A stretch of DNA of 26,934 nucleotides, from the NCBI GenBank assembly GCA_023409535.1, contig JAEYGZ010000015.1, positions 1 to 26,934 of the forward strand, in the 5' to 3' direction. The notes beneath the pieces are model-generated. The model saw only the letters and a list, made by a program, of their open reading frames with translations, had not been told where the DNA came from and did not search any database. The DNA is from Bacillota bacterium. GTDB lineage: Bacteria; Bacillota; Clostridia; Lachnospirales; Lachnospiraceae. Numbering within the stretch: position 1 is the first letter of the stretch; each line of letters opens with the position of its first letter. Of this stretch, positions 13,757 through 21,071 are shown one piece after another. Both the position numbers and the translations under genes were made by a program.

Positions 13757-14091
13757 CCAGCGCGAACGGCAAGATGCTCGAGTCCCCGATCTCGCGCTAA
13801 CGTCCACAACGTCAAGACCTTGTCGATCCGGCGATCTTCGCCATCGCCACTCTGGCAAAGGTACGCGGGATCGATTCCCATGAATATGCACAACTCGTGC
13901 GACATTTTTTCAGGGAGGACGTCCGTCCCCGCACGTGCATTCTGAATAGTCTCAGGACTCACCTCCATCTGGAGTCGCTGTCCCAAGATCGTTGCGAGTG
14001 CAACATTTGTTAGCTCGGCCTCCGTGCGGCCGTGATAAAAGGCAATAAGGCGATTTAGCTTGTCCGAATGGCGTAGTGGCAGATACAGCAC
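13666..14091 (-). CDS. EspR-like HTH regulator
   Basis: The 141-residue protein follows the EspR layout: KLNRLIAFYH near the start, a helix-turn-helix (NVALATILGQRLQMEVSPETIQNARAG), the PEKMSHELCIFMGIDPAYL turn, and a C-terminal dimerisation helix pair (RIDKVLTLWTLARDRGLEHLAVRAG, then VIDRLIAELE). EspR in M. tuberculosis is a nucleoid-associated regulator of ESX-1 and cell-wall genes. Similarity here is in architecture and scattered motifs. The start is GTG at 14089-14091 with AAGGA upstream. It follows the XRE gene by 61 nt on the same strand, and its 3' end overlaps the MAB_1171c-type gene convergently. Confidence 0.72.
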   Translation of the reverse strand: MLYLPLRHSDKLNRLIAFYHGRTEAELTNVALATILGQRLQMEVSPETIQNARAGTDVLPEKMSHELCIFMGIDPAYLCQSGDGEDRRIDKVLTLWTLARDRGLEHLAVRAGYRDPNVIDRLIAELEATPPVVHAVASAST

Positions 14092-14152
14092 AGTTTCTTA
14101 CGCTTCCTTAAAAAGTAGGGCAGGGGCTTGGCTCGACGTTCCATGGCTGTGT

Positions 14153-14872
14153 TCACGCACGCCAGCGGGCCTCAAAGCGTTCCGTCTGCTCCGGAGCGAG
14201 ACCCGCGGCGCGACCGAGAAGCCACCGAATATAAGCCAACTCTTCTGCATCCTCCGGGTCGTCGGCCACGGGACTTCGCGCCAGATGCTCGCCTAGCATA
14301 CGTTGAACGAATACCTCCTGCTGTTGCAGCGTCCCCTCTGCCTTCCATTGTTCCAGCTGATTAGTAATCCACGCTCGAAATACGCGGTCGACGACGACGT
14401 TGATGCGGGATACGACCGCAGCCAGCTCATCGTCACCGATTCTCTCTGTAAGTTCTGTCAGCGGCTGCGTTTGCTCGATAAGGTCGGCTAGGACATCTGT
14501 TCTCAACGTGACCGACGGATCGGGCGCACCGATCAGACCGCCTCGACCCGTCGCAGGTAGGGCTTCCGGCCACCCACCGTTGAGAGTCCGAGCAGCGCTT
14601 CCGGCCACCCACTTGAGGGCACTATCCAGCTTCGCGAGTGTCCCCAGGTCCGGCTTGGTAGTTACACCCCGTTCAAGCTTGCGGATCGTGAGATCACTCG
14701 GCCCACCTGCATCGCGAACATCGGCCTGAGTCATGCCAAGCTCACGCCGGCGCGACTCAAGTAGTCGTCCGAATCGTCTGGGGTCAGCCACAAAGGTGAC
14801 TGTATTAGGTGGATGGAGGTCTCCGCCCGAGGCTAGGACCCAATCTGCTGCGCGCAGTCCGTATCCAGACAC
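14153..14872 (-). CDS. XRE-family transcriptional regulator
   Basis: A cro/C1-type HTH near the N-terminus (RRFGRLLESRRRELGMTQADVRDAGGPSDLTIRKLERGV) is followed by a long helical region (LADLIEQTQPLTELTERIGDDELAAVVSRINVVVDRVF) that may mediate dimerisation or binding to a partner. The protein has 239 residues from the GTG at 14870-14872, chosen because GAGGAGG lies 6 nt upstream; a longer form from 14902 has no such site. It is divergent from the T4SS operon across a 334-nt region with four phased TTCGGTTA-type repeats, so it may control transfer genes and itself. It could be the substrate of the ImmA-like peptidase. Confidence 0.82.
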   Translation of the reverse strand: MSGYGLRAADWVLASGGDLHPPNTVTFVADPRRFGRLLESRRRELGMTQADVRDAGGPSDLTIRKLERGVTTKPDLGTLAKLDSALKWVAGSAARTLNGGWPEALPATGRGGLIGAPDPSVTLRTDVLADLIEQTQPLTELTERIGDDELAAVVSRINVVVDRVFRAWITNQLEQWKAEGTLQQQEVFVQRMLGEHLARSPVADDPEDAEELAYIRWLLGRAAGLAPEQTERFEARWRA

Positions 14873-14911
14873 TTTGCGCCTCCTCGTCCGCCCTAGACTC
14901 ACCCTGGTGCA

Positions 14912-14952
14912 TTCGGTAGAAAGTTCGGTTACATTCGGTTATAGTTCGCTTA
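14912..14952. promoter_or_regulatory. Four helically phased TTCGGTTA repeats upstream of the XRE gene
   Basis: Direct repeats TTCGGTAG (14912), TTCGGTTA (14924), TTCGGTTA (14934) and TTCGCTTA (14945) are spaced 12, 10 and 11 bp, so all lie on one DNA face. They are 40-80 nt upstream of the XRE start and face the T4SS operon on the other side. This fits an operator for cooperative binding by the XRE or EspR-like protein; the binder is unknown. Confidence 0.65.
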
Positions 14953-15068
14953 TGCTCTTATTAAGACCTCGGCCTTGATATGGTTCTCGACCGAGCATAG
15001 TGCCCGCCAGCAGAGAGCAGAAGGTTCGGCGTGCACAACAATGCCGATGATCGCTTGAGAGAAGAAGG

Positions 15069-15164
15069 GTCCTGGAGAGGGACGGTCAGATTGCCGTCGA
15101 ACAGTCCCTCCCCAGGACGGAGAACAGGGCGTCACGAGATGCAGATTTGCCGTCAAACGTCTCG
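15069..15164 (+). ncRNA. Structured leader with two hairpins sharing a loop motif
   Basis: Hairpin 1 (15069-15118) has 15-bp arms with one mismatch, GTCCTGGAGAGGGAC and GTCCCTCCCCAGGAC, and a 20-nt loop containing CAGATTGCCGTCGAA. Hairpin 2 (15135-15164) has 7-bp arms and a 16-nt loop CAGATTTGCCGTCAAA. The loops are near copies while the stems differ. Both precede the first T4SS gene by 40-140 nt. An alternative GACGG/CCGTC pairing is possible inside loop 1. A leader RNA or small RNA that meets a protein or RNA partner is inferred. Confidence 0.55.
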
Positions 15165-15206
15165 CGGCCCTATCAGGTGCCCAACCACCCACGAAGGGGC
15201 TGAGCC

Positions 15207-16940
15207 ATGATCAGTCTAGGCCAGGATCGTTTGACCACGCATTGTCGCCGCGTAGCTGTGGCGACTGGCGGTGTGATGGCGTCGATGGTGCTGGTTGCCG
15301 CGGGCGCAACCGTTGGGCACGCGGCGCCGCTGAATCAAGGTTCCGGTTGCCCCGGGTTGATGGTCTACGCGATCCAGGGCACTGGGCAGTCGTCTCCCGA
15401 CGCCGACCCAAGCAAGGATGCAGGATTTCTCTCGCAGGTGCTGCACCCTGCAATGCAGGTCGCACGCGGCGAATTGGATCGAGCGTACGTGCCCTATGAC
15501 GCGGGCTTTGGTGGGGCGGTGGCCGGTGCGGCTGTGCCGTATGAGCAGTCGGTCACCGGAGCGGTATCAAAGGCCGAGTCCTGGATCAAGGACAAAGCTG
15601 CGGAGTGCCCTAACACAAAGTTCGGGCTGACTGGCTATTCGCAGGGCGCTCATGCAGTCCGCATCGTGATCAACGACGTCGTTGCGGGAAAGACAGCCAT
15701 CACCACCGAAAAACTCGCGCTCGTCGCCAACTTCGGCGATCCCGGCCGACCGCAGGGTGCGCCACTGTTTCCTGGCAAACCGGGACAGGAGACTCCTGAT
15801 CCCGTACCTGGTACGAGCGGTGCAAACGTGTCGAAAGTCGTTGCGTCCGAGACAAACGCCGCCCCTGGCGGCGGCATTGCGCCCCAGGCCGACGTAGACA
15901 ACGACGCGTATAAGGCGATTGCTGGCCGCTATATGTCGGCGTGCACGCCGGGGGATCTAGCCTGTGACGCGCCCACTGACGCACCTCTCGCCCACGTCGT
16001 GGCCAACATCGCTGGACAGTCTGAACTCAACCCTGATGATCCGGTCGGGTCACTATCCACGGTTGCACAAGCACTAGCCCTGACCGCGGTGAAAACCGCT
16101 GTTCCGGTCATCAATGAGGACGTTCAAGCCCCAGAGAACAATCTCGAGTCGTTGAGTTATTCACCGCAACAGACTGTTTCGCAGCGACTGGCCACGGCAT
16201 CCGACCCTCGGACACCGCTTCCGAACGTGAGTGACGCACTGTCGGCGATCGTGAAAGTGGGCACGATTGGGTTCAACGCTGTCAAGACCGTCATCCAAAC
16301 CGTCGCCACCCCAACGACAATCGCTGCGGTGGCCACGGCTGGGGCAGCAAACCCGCTGGCGATCGTCGGCATTCTCGGCGCGAAGCTCGGCGAGGCCGCA
16401 GTGACGCTTGTGCCTCCGGCTACACAGGAGCGTTGGGTGTCCAACGCCTTCGAAGCCTTCAAGTCCGAGTTCGCAGCTAACGCACAATTGTTCGAGGTGT
16501 CATCACTGCTGAAGTACTGGGACGCCGCAAAGCAGCACACATCGTATGGCGAAGTGGCCGCGACTCCGACTGGTCAGCCACCCACCACGCTGGTTGCTAA
16601 CTGGATAGCCGCCGCTGCCCGAGACATTGCGGGCAAGGGCACCGACTCCACGAAGCCGACGGACGCCAACACCCTTCCTTGGCTCCTCGGCGGTTCCACA
16701 TCGGCGCCGACCACGACGGTCATGCCGACCGACCCGAGCACCAGCGAGGGAAGAGGGTCGTCGTTCCCCTGGGGGAGTGGACGTGATTCCACAACCGAAT
16801 CAGCATCGACGGCTCCGACAAGTGTGCCCAGCAGTTCGGAAAACAGTTCTGCACCAACGACATCTGTACCCACCAGCGCGCCACCTAGTGGCGATCTTCC
16901 ACCGTTCCTCCAAGGTGACGGACCTCATGATCAGCCGTAG
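15207..16940 (+). CDS. Secreted cutinase-family esterase with long C-terminal extension
   Basis: The 577-residue protein starts with a signal peptide (positive THCRR, hydrophobic VAVATGGVMASMVLVAAGATVG, cleavage near GHAA-PL). The cutinase alpha/beta-hydrolase domain follows with nucleophile S145 in GYSQG, D250 in TPGDLAC and H263 in LAHVV, plus paired cysteines at 48/134 and 246/253. Cutinases are about 200 residues; here some 220 helical residues and a Ser/Thr/Pro-rich tail are added. Cutinase-like proteins of mycobacteria hydrolyse lipid and mycolyl esters. As first gene of a T4SS operon it could loosen the mycolate layer for transfer (inference). GAAGGGG precedes the ATG. Confidence 0.85.
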   Translation: MISLGQDRLTTHCRRVAVATGGVMASMVLVAAGATVGHAAPLNQGSGCPGLMVYAIQGTGQSSPDADPSKDAGFLSQVLHPAMQVARGELDRAYVPYDAGFGGAVAGAAVPYEQSVTGAVSKAESWIKDKAAECPNTKFGLTGYSQGAHAVRIVINDVVAGKTAITTEKLALVANFGDPGRPQGAPLFPGKPGQETPDPVPGTSGANVSKVVASETNAAPGGGIAPQADVDNDAYKAIAGRYMSACTPGDLACDAPTDAPLAHVVANIAGQSELNPDDPVGSLSTVAQALALTAVKTAVPVINEDVQAPENNLESLSYSPQQTVSQRLATASDPRTPLPNVSDALSAIVKVGTIGFNAVKTVIQTVATPTTIAAVATAGAANPLAIVGILGAKLGEAAVTLVPPATQERWVSNAFEAFKSEFAANAQLFEVSSLLKYWDAAKQHTSYGEVAATPTGQPPTTLVANWIAAAARDIAGKGTDSTKPTDANTLPWLLGGSTSAPTTTVMPTDPSTSEGRGSSFPWGSGRDSTTESASTAPTSVPSSSENSSAPTTSVPTSAPPSGDLPPFLQGDGPHDQP

Positions 16941-16983
16941 CTCGGCAGGAGTTTCGCGCTGATCGCGATGTCTCCGTGCCACG

Positions 16984-17006
16984 CGGTGGTGATCGAACCA
17001 CCACCG
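16984..17006 (+). terminator. Intergenic hairpin after the cutinase gene
   Basis: CGGTGGTG (16984-16991) and CACCACCG (16999-17006) are perfect 8-bp arms around a 7-nt loop, midway in the 120-nt gap before the next gene. It may attenuate transcription or protect mRNA ends, letting the esterase be expressed differently from downstream genes. Confidence 0.5.
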
Positions 17007-17059
17007 TCATGACTCAAATCCTTAGTACGCCAATCACATTCTGAGAATCGAGACCCGAG

Positions 17060-17920
17060 ATGGCCACATCTGACTCTGATTGGACAGACAACCCGAACGT
17101 GCAGTCGTGGTTGGCCGCAGCGTCCTCGCAGGACGACATGCCGACGACGCCACAACCGACGACGACCCTGCGCCCTTATCCCTCGACGACTTTCGACGAG
17201 ACAGCTGACAGTCACTCTGACCGGCAGCAGTGGGACGGGAACGAGGTTCACGACGCGATGGGCGACGAACGTGGCCCGTCGGGGTTCCTCGAGGAATCCG
17301 CGATCCACAGCAGTACCGCTGTTCCGCCGCAACACAATCCGTATGACCAACAGCCGCGTCCGAATCGCGACAAGACCGGCCGCATGGCGCGCATACCTCG
17401 GTGGGTCTTCTTACTCGCCGGCATGGTGTCCGTCGTAGTCCTGGGAGTGGGCGCAGCACTCGTTCTGACGGGAGGTGACGATCAACCCGCTCGCACCGAC
17501 GCGTTCACAATCCCCAGCCAAGCACCCACGCATGCGGCTGACGCTGATTGCCCGTCCAGCAGTGCTGGTTCTGTGACGAAAGGCCGCGACGTGGGGGGCA
17601 CCGACAGCGGGCCGAACGTTATCAAGGCCTTCGAGCACGCGTACTACGTCAAACGCAGTGGCGCCGAAGCGCGCGCGCTGGCCGCTCCCACAGCACAGAT
17701 CGGTACTGCCGAGCAAATGCAATCGGGTATCGACTCCATCGACGAAGGAACGCTCTACTGCACCACAATCACCGACCGCGGAGCAGGTCTCTACGCCCTG
17801 GAACTGACGGAGATTCGTTTGCGGGGAGAGGCACCAGTCACCTACCACCAGCTTGTTCAGACAACCAGTACCGACGGCCGCACATGGATCGTCTCGATCA
17901 AGAAGGACACAGGCTCGTGA
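17060..17920 (+). CDS. Single-pass membrane protein with extracytoplasmic domain (T4SS operon)
   Basis: The 286-residue protein has a polar, Thr/Pro/Asp-rich cytoplasmic N-terminus of about 110 residues, one transmembrane helix (residues about 114-137, WVFLLAGMVSVVVLGVGAALVL), and an extracytoplasmic domain of about 145 residues with two cysteines (ADCPSS and LYCTTI). The domain (VIKAFEHAYYVKRSGAEARALAAPT to TYHQLVQTTSTDGRTWIVSIKK) has a helix followed by curved strands, resembling the NTF2-like folds of VirB8/TcpC-type T4SS components. Type II topology is likely. The ribosome binding site is weak. The exact family is not identified. Confidence 0.75.
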   Translation: MATSDSDWTDNPNVQSWLAAASSQDDMPTTPQPTTTLRPYPSTTFDETADSHSDRQQWDGNEVHDAMGDERGPSGFLEESAIHSSTAVPPQHNPYDQQPRPNRDKTGRMARIPRWVFLLAGMVSVVVLGVGAALVLTGGDDQPARTDAFTIPSQAPTHAADADCPSSSAGSVTKGRDVGGTDSGPNVIKAFEHAYYVKRSGAEARALAAPTAQIGTAEQMQSGIDSIDEGTLYCTTITDRGAGLYALELTEIRLRGEAPVTYHQLVQTTSTDGRTWIVSIKKDTGS

Positions 17921-17928
17921 GCGCACCT

Positions 17929-17947
17929 CGCCCGAAATGAGCTGCAC
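17929..17947 (+). repeat. 19-nt intergenic repeat, copy 1
   Basis: CGCCCGAAATGAGCTGCAC lies 9 nt past a stop codon and 51 nt before the next start; it matches 23529-23547 at 18 of 19 positions. Confidence 0.6.
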
Positions 17948-17997
17948 ATCAAGCACACAAGACACTTTCCCGAATCCGAAACTCTAAGGAGTAGTTC

Positions 17998-19233
17998 ATG
18001 TCTCACCGCCACGCTCGTCAACACGAGGTGTCCCCGCGGATCGTCCGCGCTGTCGCTGCCGCCACTGTCGCCGCAGCGCTAACGTCAGCAGCCGGTACAG
18101 CCTGGGCCGATCCGGATCAGCCCGGCGTCACAGACCCCGGGACATCATCACCGACTCAGCCCGGGATCAGCCCGGCTCCCGCTCCGACACCGCCCACACC
18201 CGCACCGACGCCGGTCGAGCCACAAACCCAGTCCGCACCCAGCTTCATTCCGGCACCTACCTACGATGCGCCACCGGTCGTCGAGGGATCTCCGCAGTAC
18301 GTTGCGCCGAGCTATTCAGCGCCTTACAGCGCAGTGCCACCTGTCGTGCATCTGCCGACTCCCACACGACCGGTCAATCCGGTTCTGCCGCGACCCGGAA
18401 CGGTGAAGATTGGCAACTTCCGTGCAGCACAACCGGCATGGCTGTCGGACGCTGACACGCGCAACATCAATGGACAGTCGGCCACGGTGGAGGCACGCAC
18501 CGCAACCTTCTACGAATCGATTGGCTTTCCGAAGAATCAGGCTGCACGAGCGGCGGCGTCGACCGCCACCGGCTACGTGGCGGGGGCTGGTCTGACCTTT
18601 GCCGCAACGGTCGTACCCATCACCGTTGTGACCGGCGTCGTCGGCACTGTCAGTGGGTGCGCTATCGGCGCGGGCATCGGGTCGCTGGTTCCGCCACAAG
18701 GCCTCAACGTGCTGCCCGGCCTGGCTATCGGGTGCGGTGTTGGTGCCGCTGCCGGTGTAGCCACGGGTGTCGCCGCCTCTGCCGGGTTGGCTCTGGGCGT
18801 GGGTGGCCCGATCGGCGCGGTCGCTGGCGCAGCCATCGGCGCAGGTGATGAACAAGCCCGCGAAGGCGCGCCGCTGGGAGCACCCACAGACGAAGACCCG
18901 AAGCTGTCGCGGCCCACGCCACCGCACCCTGACGCCAATCAGTACGAGCTGCATCTCAACAACGCGGGACTGCCCGGTAACGGCACTGTCGACTACGTTG
19001 TCAACAAGCGCGGCGACGTGTCCGGCGAGATCAACGCAGGTCCGGTGAGCGCACCGATCGCGATCAGCCACGAGCAGGCCGACGCTCCGTACAAGGCGGC
19101 TGGGGCATTGGCACAGACCGCCCGCGATTCGGTCGCCAGCGCTGTCGTCAACGCCACCGAAGCGGCGAAGAAGAGCATCCCCGGTCTCACCGCGGCGTTC
19201 CCGCAGTACGACAACTCGAAGGCTCACCGCTGA
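17998..19233 (+). CDS. Secreted Pro-rich/Gly-rich protein of the T4SS operon
   Basis: The 411-residue protein has a signal peptide (RIVRAVAAATVAAALTSAAGTAWA, cleavage before DPDQ at about residue 38), a Pro/Thr/Ser-rich linker to about residue 130, then a central hydrophobic glycine/alanine-rich block (residues about 190-280, GTVSGCAIGAGIGSLVPPQG and LALGVGGPIGAVAGAAIGAG) like glycine-zipper segments, and a soluble C-terminal domain (YELHLNNAGLPGNGTVDYVV to AAFPQYDN). Related actinobacterial proteins are annotated only as insoluble-domain proteins. Glycine zippers suggest membrane or envelope insertion, so it may form part of an outer-layer conduit (inference). AAGGAG precedes the ATG. Its stop overlaps the next start by 1 nt. 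Confidence 0.75.
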   Translation: MSHRHARQHEVSPRIVRAVAAATVAAALTSAAGTAWADPDQPGVTDPGTSSPTQPGISPAPAPTPPTPAPTPVEPQTQSAPSFIPAPTYDAPPVVEGSPQYVAPSYSAPYSAVPPVVHLPTPTRPVNPVLPRPGTVKIGNFRAAQPAWLSDADTRNINGQSATVEARTATFYESIGFPKNQAARAAASTATGYVAGAGLTFAATVVPITVVTGVVGTVSGCAIGAGIGSLVPPQGLNVLPGLAIGCGVGAAAGVATGVAASAGLALGVGGPIGAVAGAAIGAGDEQAREGAPLGAPTDEDPKLSRPTPPHPDANQYELHLNNAGLPGNGTVDYVVNKRGDVSGEINAGPVSAPIAISHEQADAPYKAAGALAQTARDSVASAVVNATEAAKKSIPGLTAAFPQYDNSKAHR

Positions 19234-19865
19234 TGTCGGCCGCGAAGGTGGACCACCAACACGCGGACCCAGTGCCAAGAGCATGGGTTGCAGGTGGCGC
19301 GTCGGTGCTGCCGCCCAGCTCCGCCGACATGCTCGCGACGCGTACCAACCGACTCGCCGAGCATCTCGTATCGGCGGTCGGTTGTCACGGTGGGGCCGGC
19401 GTGACAACCCTCGCGGCCCAACTCCAGCACATAGGAGACTCCGGCCAAGCCTGGCCTGGCCGTACCGACGAACCTCCCTTCGCTGTGCTCGTCGCGAGGG
19501 AATCTGCCTGCGGGCTGAGTGCCGCATCAATCGCCGTCCGCCAGTACGCCACCGGGAACGCACCCGGCCACGTCGTGTTACTGGGGTTGGTGCTCGTCGC
19601 TGGGCGGCGCGGAAAGCCATCTTCTCGGCTTCGACAGCAACGCGAACTACTCGTGGGTTCGGGGCTATTCCCCGAAGTCTGGCACATCGGCTGGCAGGAC
19701 TTCCTCATCGACACCCCCGTCGACGAATTGCCCTCGGTAGGACCAGATCCCGAACCTCCTGCGCGGAGATTCGATCCCGCGATCACTGTGGCACCTGACA
19801 TCGCCGTGCTCGGGCACGCCCTACGCAATCACGCAGTTACCCATCTCGCGACAACCAACCAGTGA
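19233..19865 (+). CDS. Degenerate P-loop protein (DUF6668-like)
   Basis: The 210-residue cytoplasmic protein has a Walker A-like turn CHGGAGVTTLAAQL at residues 51-64. Compared with the ParA/MinD motif KGGxGKTT, the signature lysine is His and the catalytic lysine is Val, so ATP hydrolysis is doubtful. A hydrophobic strand GHVVLLGLVLVAGRRGKPSSRL follows where a Walker B-type segment could lie. Its arrangement resembles DUF6668 proteins of actinobacterial mobile elements. It lies between the secreted Pro/Gly-rich protein (1-nt overlap) and the pilin-like genes, and may guide a T4SS component rather than power it. Confidence 0.65.
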   Translation: MSAAKVDHQHADPVPRAWVAGGASVLPPSSADMLATRTNRLAEHLVSAVGCHGGAGVTTLAAQLQHIGDSGQAWPGRTDEPPFAVLVARESACGLSAASIAVRQYATGNAPGHVVLLGLVLVAGRRGKPSSRLRQQRELLVGSGLFPEVWHIGWQDFLIDTPVDELPSVGPDPEPPARRFDPAITVAPDIAVLGHALRNHAVTHLATTNQ

Positions 19866-19878
19866 AGGAGTCTCTCCC

Positions 19879-20166
19879 ATGATTCGCAGCACATTCACTA
19901 CCGCACGTTCGACGGTCACTTACCACGCATTCAACTCGATTCCCGTGCCGGGCCTCTCAGACAAATTGAACACCTTCGGCGGGTGGGCCACATTCCTGTC
20001 GTACTTCGCTTGCGCTGTGGCAATCGTCGTGGGCGGAGGCTACATCGCCTGGGACAAGATCACCGACCACGGCGGAGGTAAGGGCGTCAAGATCGCGATC
20101 GGCGCAATCATCGGGACGATGGTCATCGCTACGAGCGCAACCATTCTCGGCGCCGCAGGACAGTGA
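19879..20166 (+). CDS. Small two-TM protein, VirB2/TrbC pilin-like
   Basis: A 95-residue protein with two hydrophobic helices (about residues 36-57, WATFLSYFACAVAIVVGGGYIAW, and 70-92, VKIAIGAIIGTMVIATSATIL) joined by a short glycine/basic loop (DKITDHGGGKG). This size and topology fit VirB2/TrbC-type subunits. GAAGGAG lies 8 nt before the ATG. It is followed closely by another small two-TM protein. No cleavable signal is obvious, so it may differ from classic pilins. Function is inferred from topology and position. Confidence 0.7.
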   Translation: MIRSTFTTARSTVTYHAFNSIPVPGLSDKLNTFGGWATFLSYFACAVAIVVGGGYIAWDKITDHGGGKGVKIAIGAIIGTMVIATSATILGAAGQ

Positions 20167-20184
20167 CAGTGAGCGGAGGCAGAA

Positions 20185-20451
20185 ATGGTTGGAGAGATGA
20201 TTCTGGCCTACAGCAAGCTACCCGAGGACGTGACGAAGAACGTCACACTCATCGGTGGATGGTTCGTCTTTTTGGCCAACTTTATCGCGGCCGTTCATAT
20301 CGTTTTTCTAGGCGCGGCGCTGTGCATCGACAAGGTGCGACAGCACCCGCTCAGCGACATCACGACGGGGGAGTGGTTCACCAAGATCATGGTCGGGGTG
20401 TGGATCGTTGCGATCGCTGGGGATATTGCAGCCGTCGTCATCGCCGCCTAG
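20185..20451 (+). CDS. Second small two-TM protein of the T4SS operon
   Basis: An 88-residue protein with two hydrophobic helices (about 21-47, TLIGGWFVFLANFIAAVHIVFLGAAL, and 65-87, FTKIMVGVWIVAIAGDIAAVVIAA) and a charged loop (CIDKVRQHPLSDITTGE). GGAGG lies 6 nt before the ATG. It may be a second pilin-like or VirB3-like subunit. The following lipoprotein gene appears to begin within its last 52 nt in another frame. Confidence 0.7.
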   Translation: MVGEMILAYSKLPEDVTKNVTLIGGWFVFLANFIAAVHIVFLGAALCIDKVRQHPLSDITTGEWFTKIMVGVWIVAIAGDIAAVVIAA

Positions 20452-21071
20452 CGCTCGCTGTCGTGATCGGCTGTGTCGGCTTGGCGTCGACGGTCGTCGC
20501 CGGTTGTTCCGACGACCAGCCGCCACATCCCGCGTCAGCGCCGTCGGTGAACTTGGCGAGCGCACCGACCGATGTCAAGTGGGTCGATTTCCACGGCATG
20601 CGCATCCCTCAGGCAAAAGAGGGGCCGCACGACTTCACCGATGCGGTCGCACCTGATGGTTTCGATCGGTCGCCCGTCGGCGCAGCACTGGATGCGATCA
20701 ACGCCACCGTGCGCCTGTCTGTCGCGCAGGACGGTGAGTGGCCGACCGTCATCCGCAAGCTGGTAGCGCCCGGTGCTACCCGAGATGCGTTCATCACCAA
20801 CCGCATTCAGCTGTCGACAACATCGGACGTACCCGCTGCCGAAGCTCCGATCATCCAGGGATGGAAGGTCACATCGTTCGATCCGAGTAAGGCGACCGTC
20901 GATATCTATTCCCAGATGCCCGACGGTTCCCACACGCTCAACCACACAACAGTGCTGTGGACTTCTGCCGATGACTGGCAACTGCTTCTCCCCGAGAGCA
21001 CCGCCACAGCATCACCGGTCGTGGCAGTTGCCGCGACGCCCGTCGACATGGTGCGAGTGAGGACTACCTGA
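20400..21071 (+). CDS. Lipoprotein with NTF2-like domain (T4SS operon)
   Basis: From GTG 20400 the protein has 223 residues and a lipoprotein signal: basic SRRHRR, hydrophobic LALAVVIGCVGLAS and lipobox VVAGC with lipid-bearing Cys36. The mature part (GVAPDGFDRSPVGAALDAINATVRLSV-like region, then IIQGWKVTSFDPSKATVDIYSQMPDG and TVLWTSADDWQLLLPE) resembles NTF2-like/VirB8-type extracytoplasmic domains. A GTG at 20463 would remove the basic n-region, so 20400 is preferred although its ribosome binding site is weak and it overlaps the upstream gene. The ORF continues upstream to 20163 in a frame with no good start. Its stop overlaps the next ATG by 1 nt. Confidence 0.72.
   Translation: MDRCDRWGYCSRRHRRLALAVVIGCVGLASTVVAGCSDDQPPHPASAPSVNLASAPTDVKWVDFHGMRIPQAKEGPHDFTDAVAPDGFDRSPVGAALDAINATVRLSVAQDGEWPTVIRKLVAPGATRDAFITNRIQLSTTSDVPAAEAPIIQGWKVTSFDPSKATVDIYSQMPDGSHTLNHTTVLWTSADDWQLLLPESTATASPVVAVAATPVDMVRVRTT

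Noticed and set aside
18316..19620. Minus-strand reading frame of 434 codons
   Set aside because: Arg-rich, no domain, antisense to two consecutive T4SS genes; a shadow.
20163..20399. N-terminal part of the open frame leading into the lipoprotein
   Set aside because: It overlaps the two-TM gene at 20185, reads as an Arg/Gly-rich out-of-frame sequence, and places the lipobox over 100 residues from the start.
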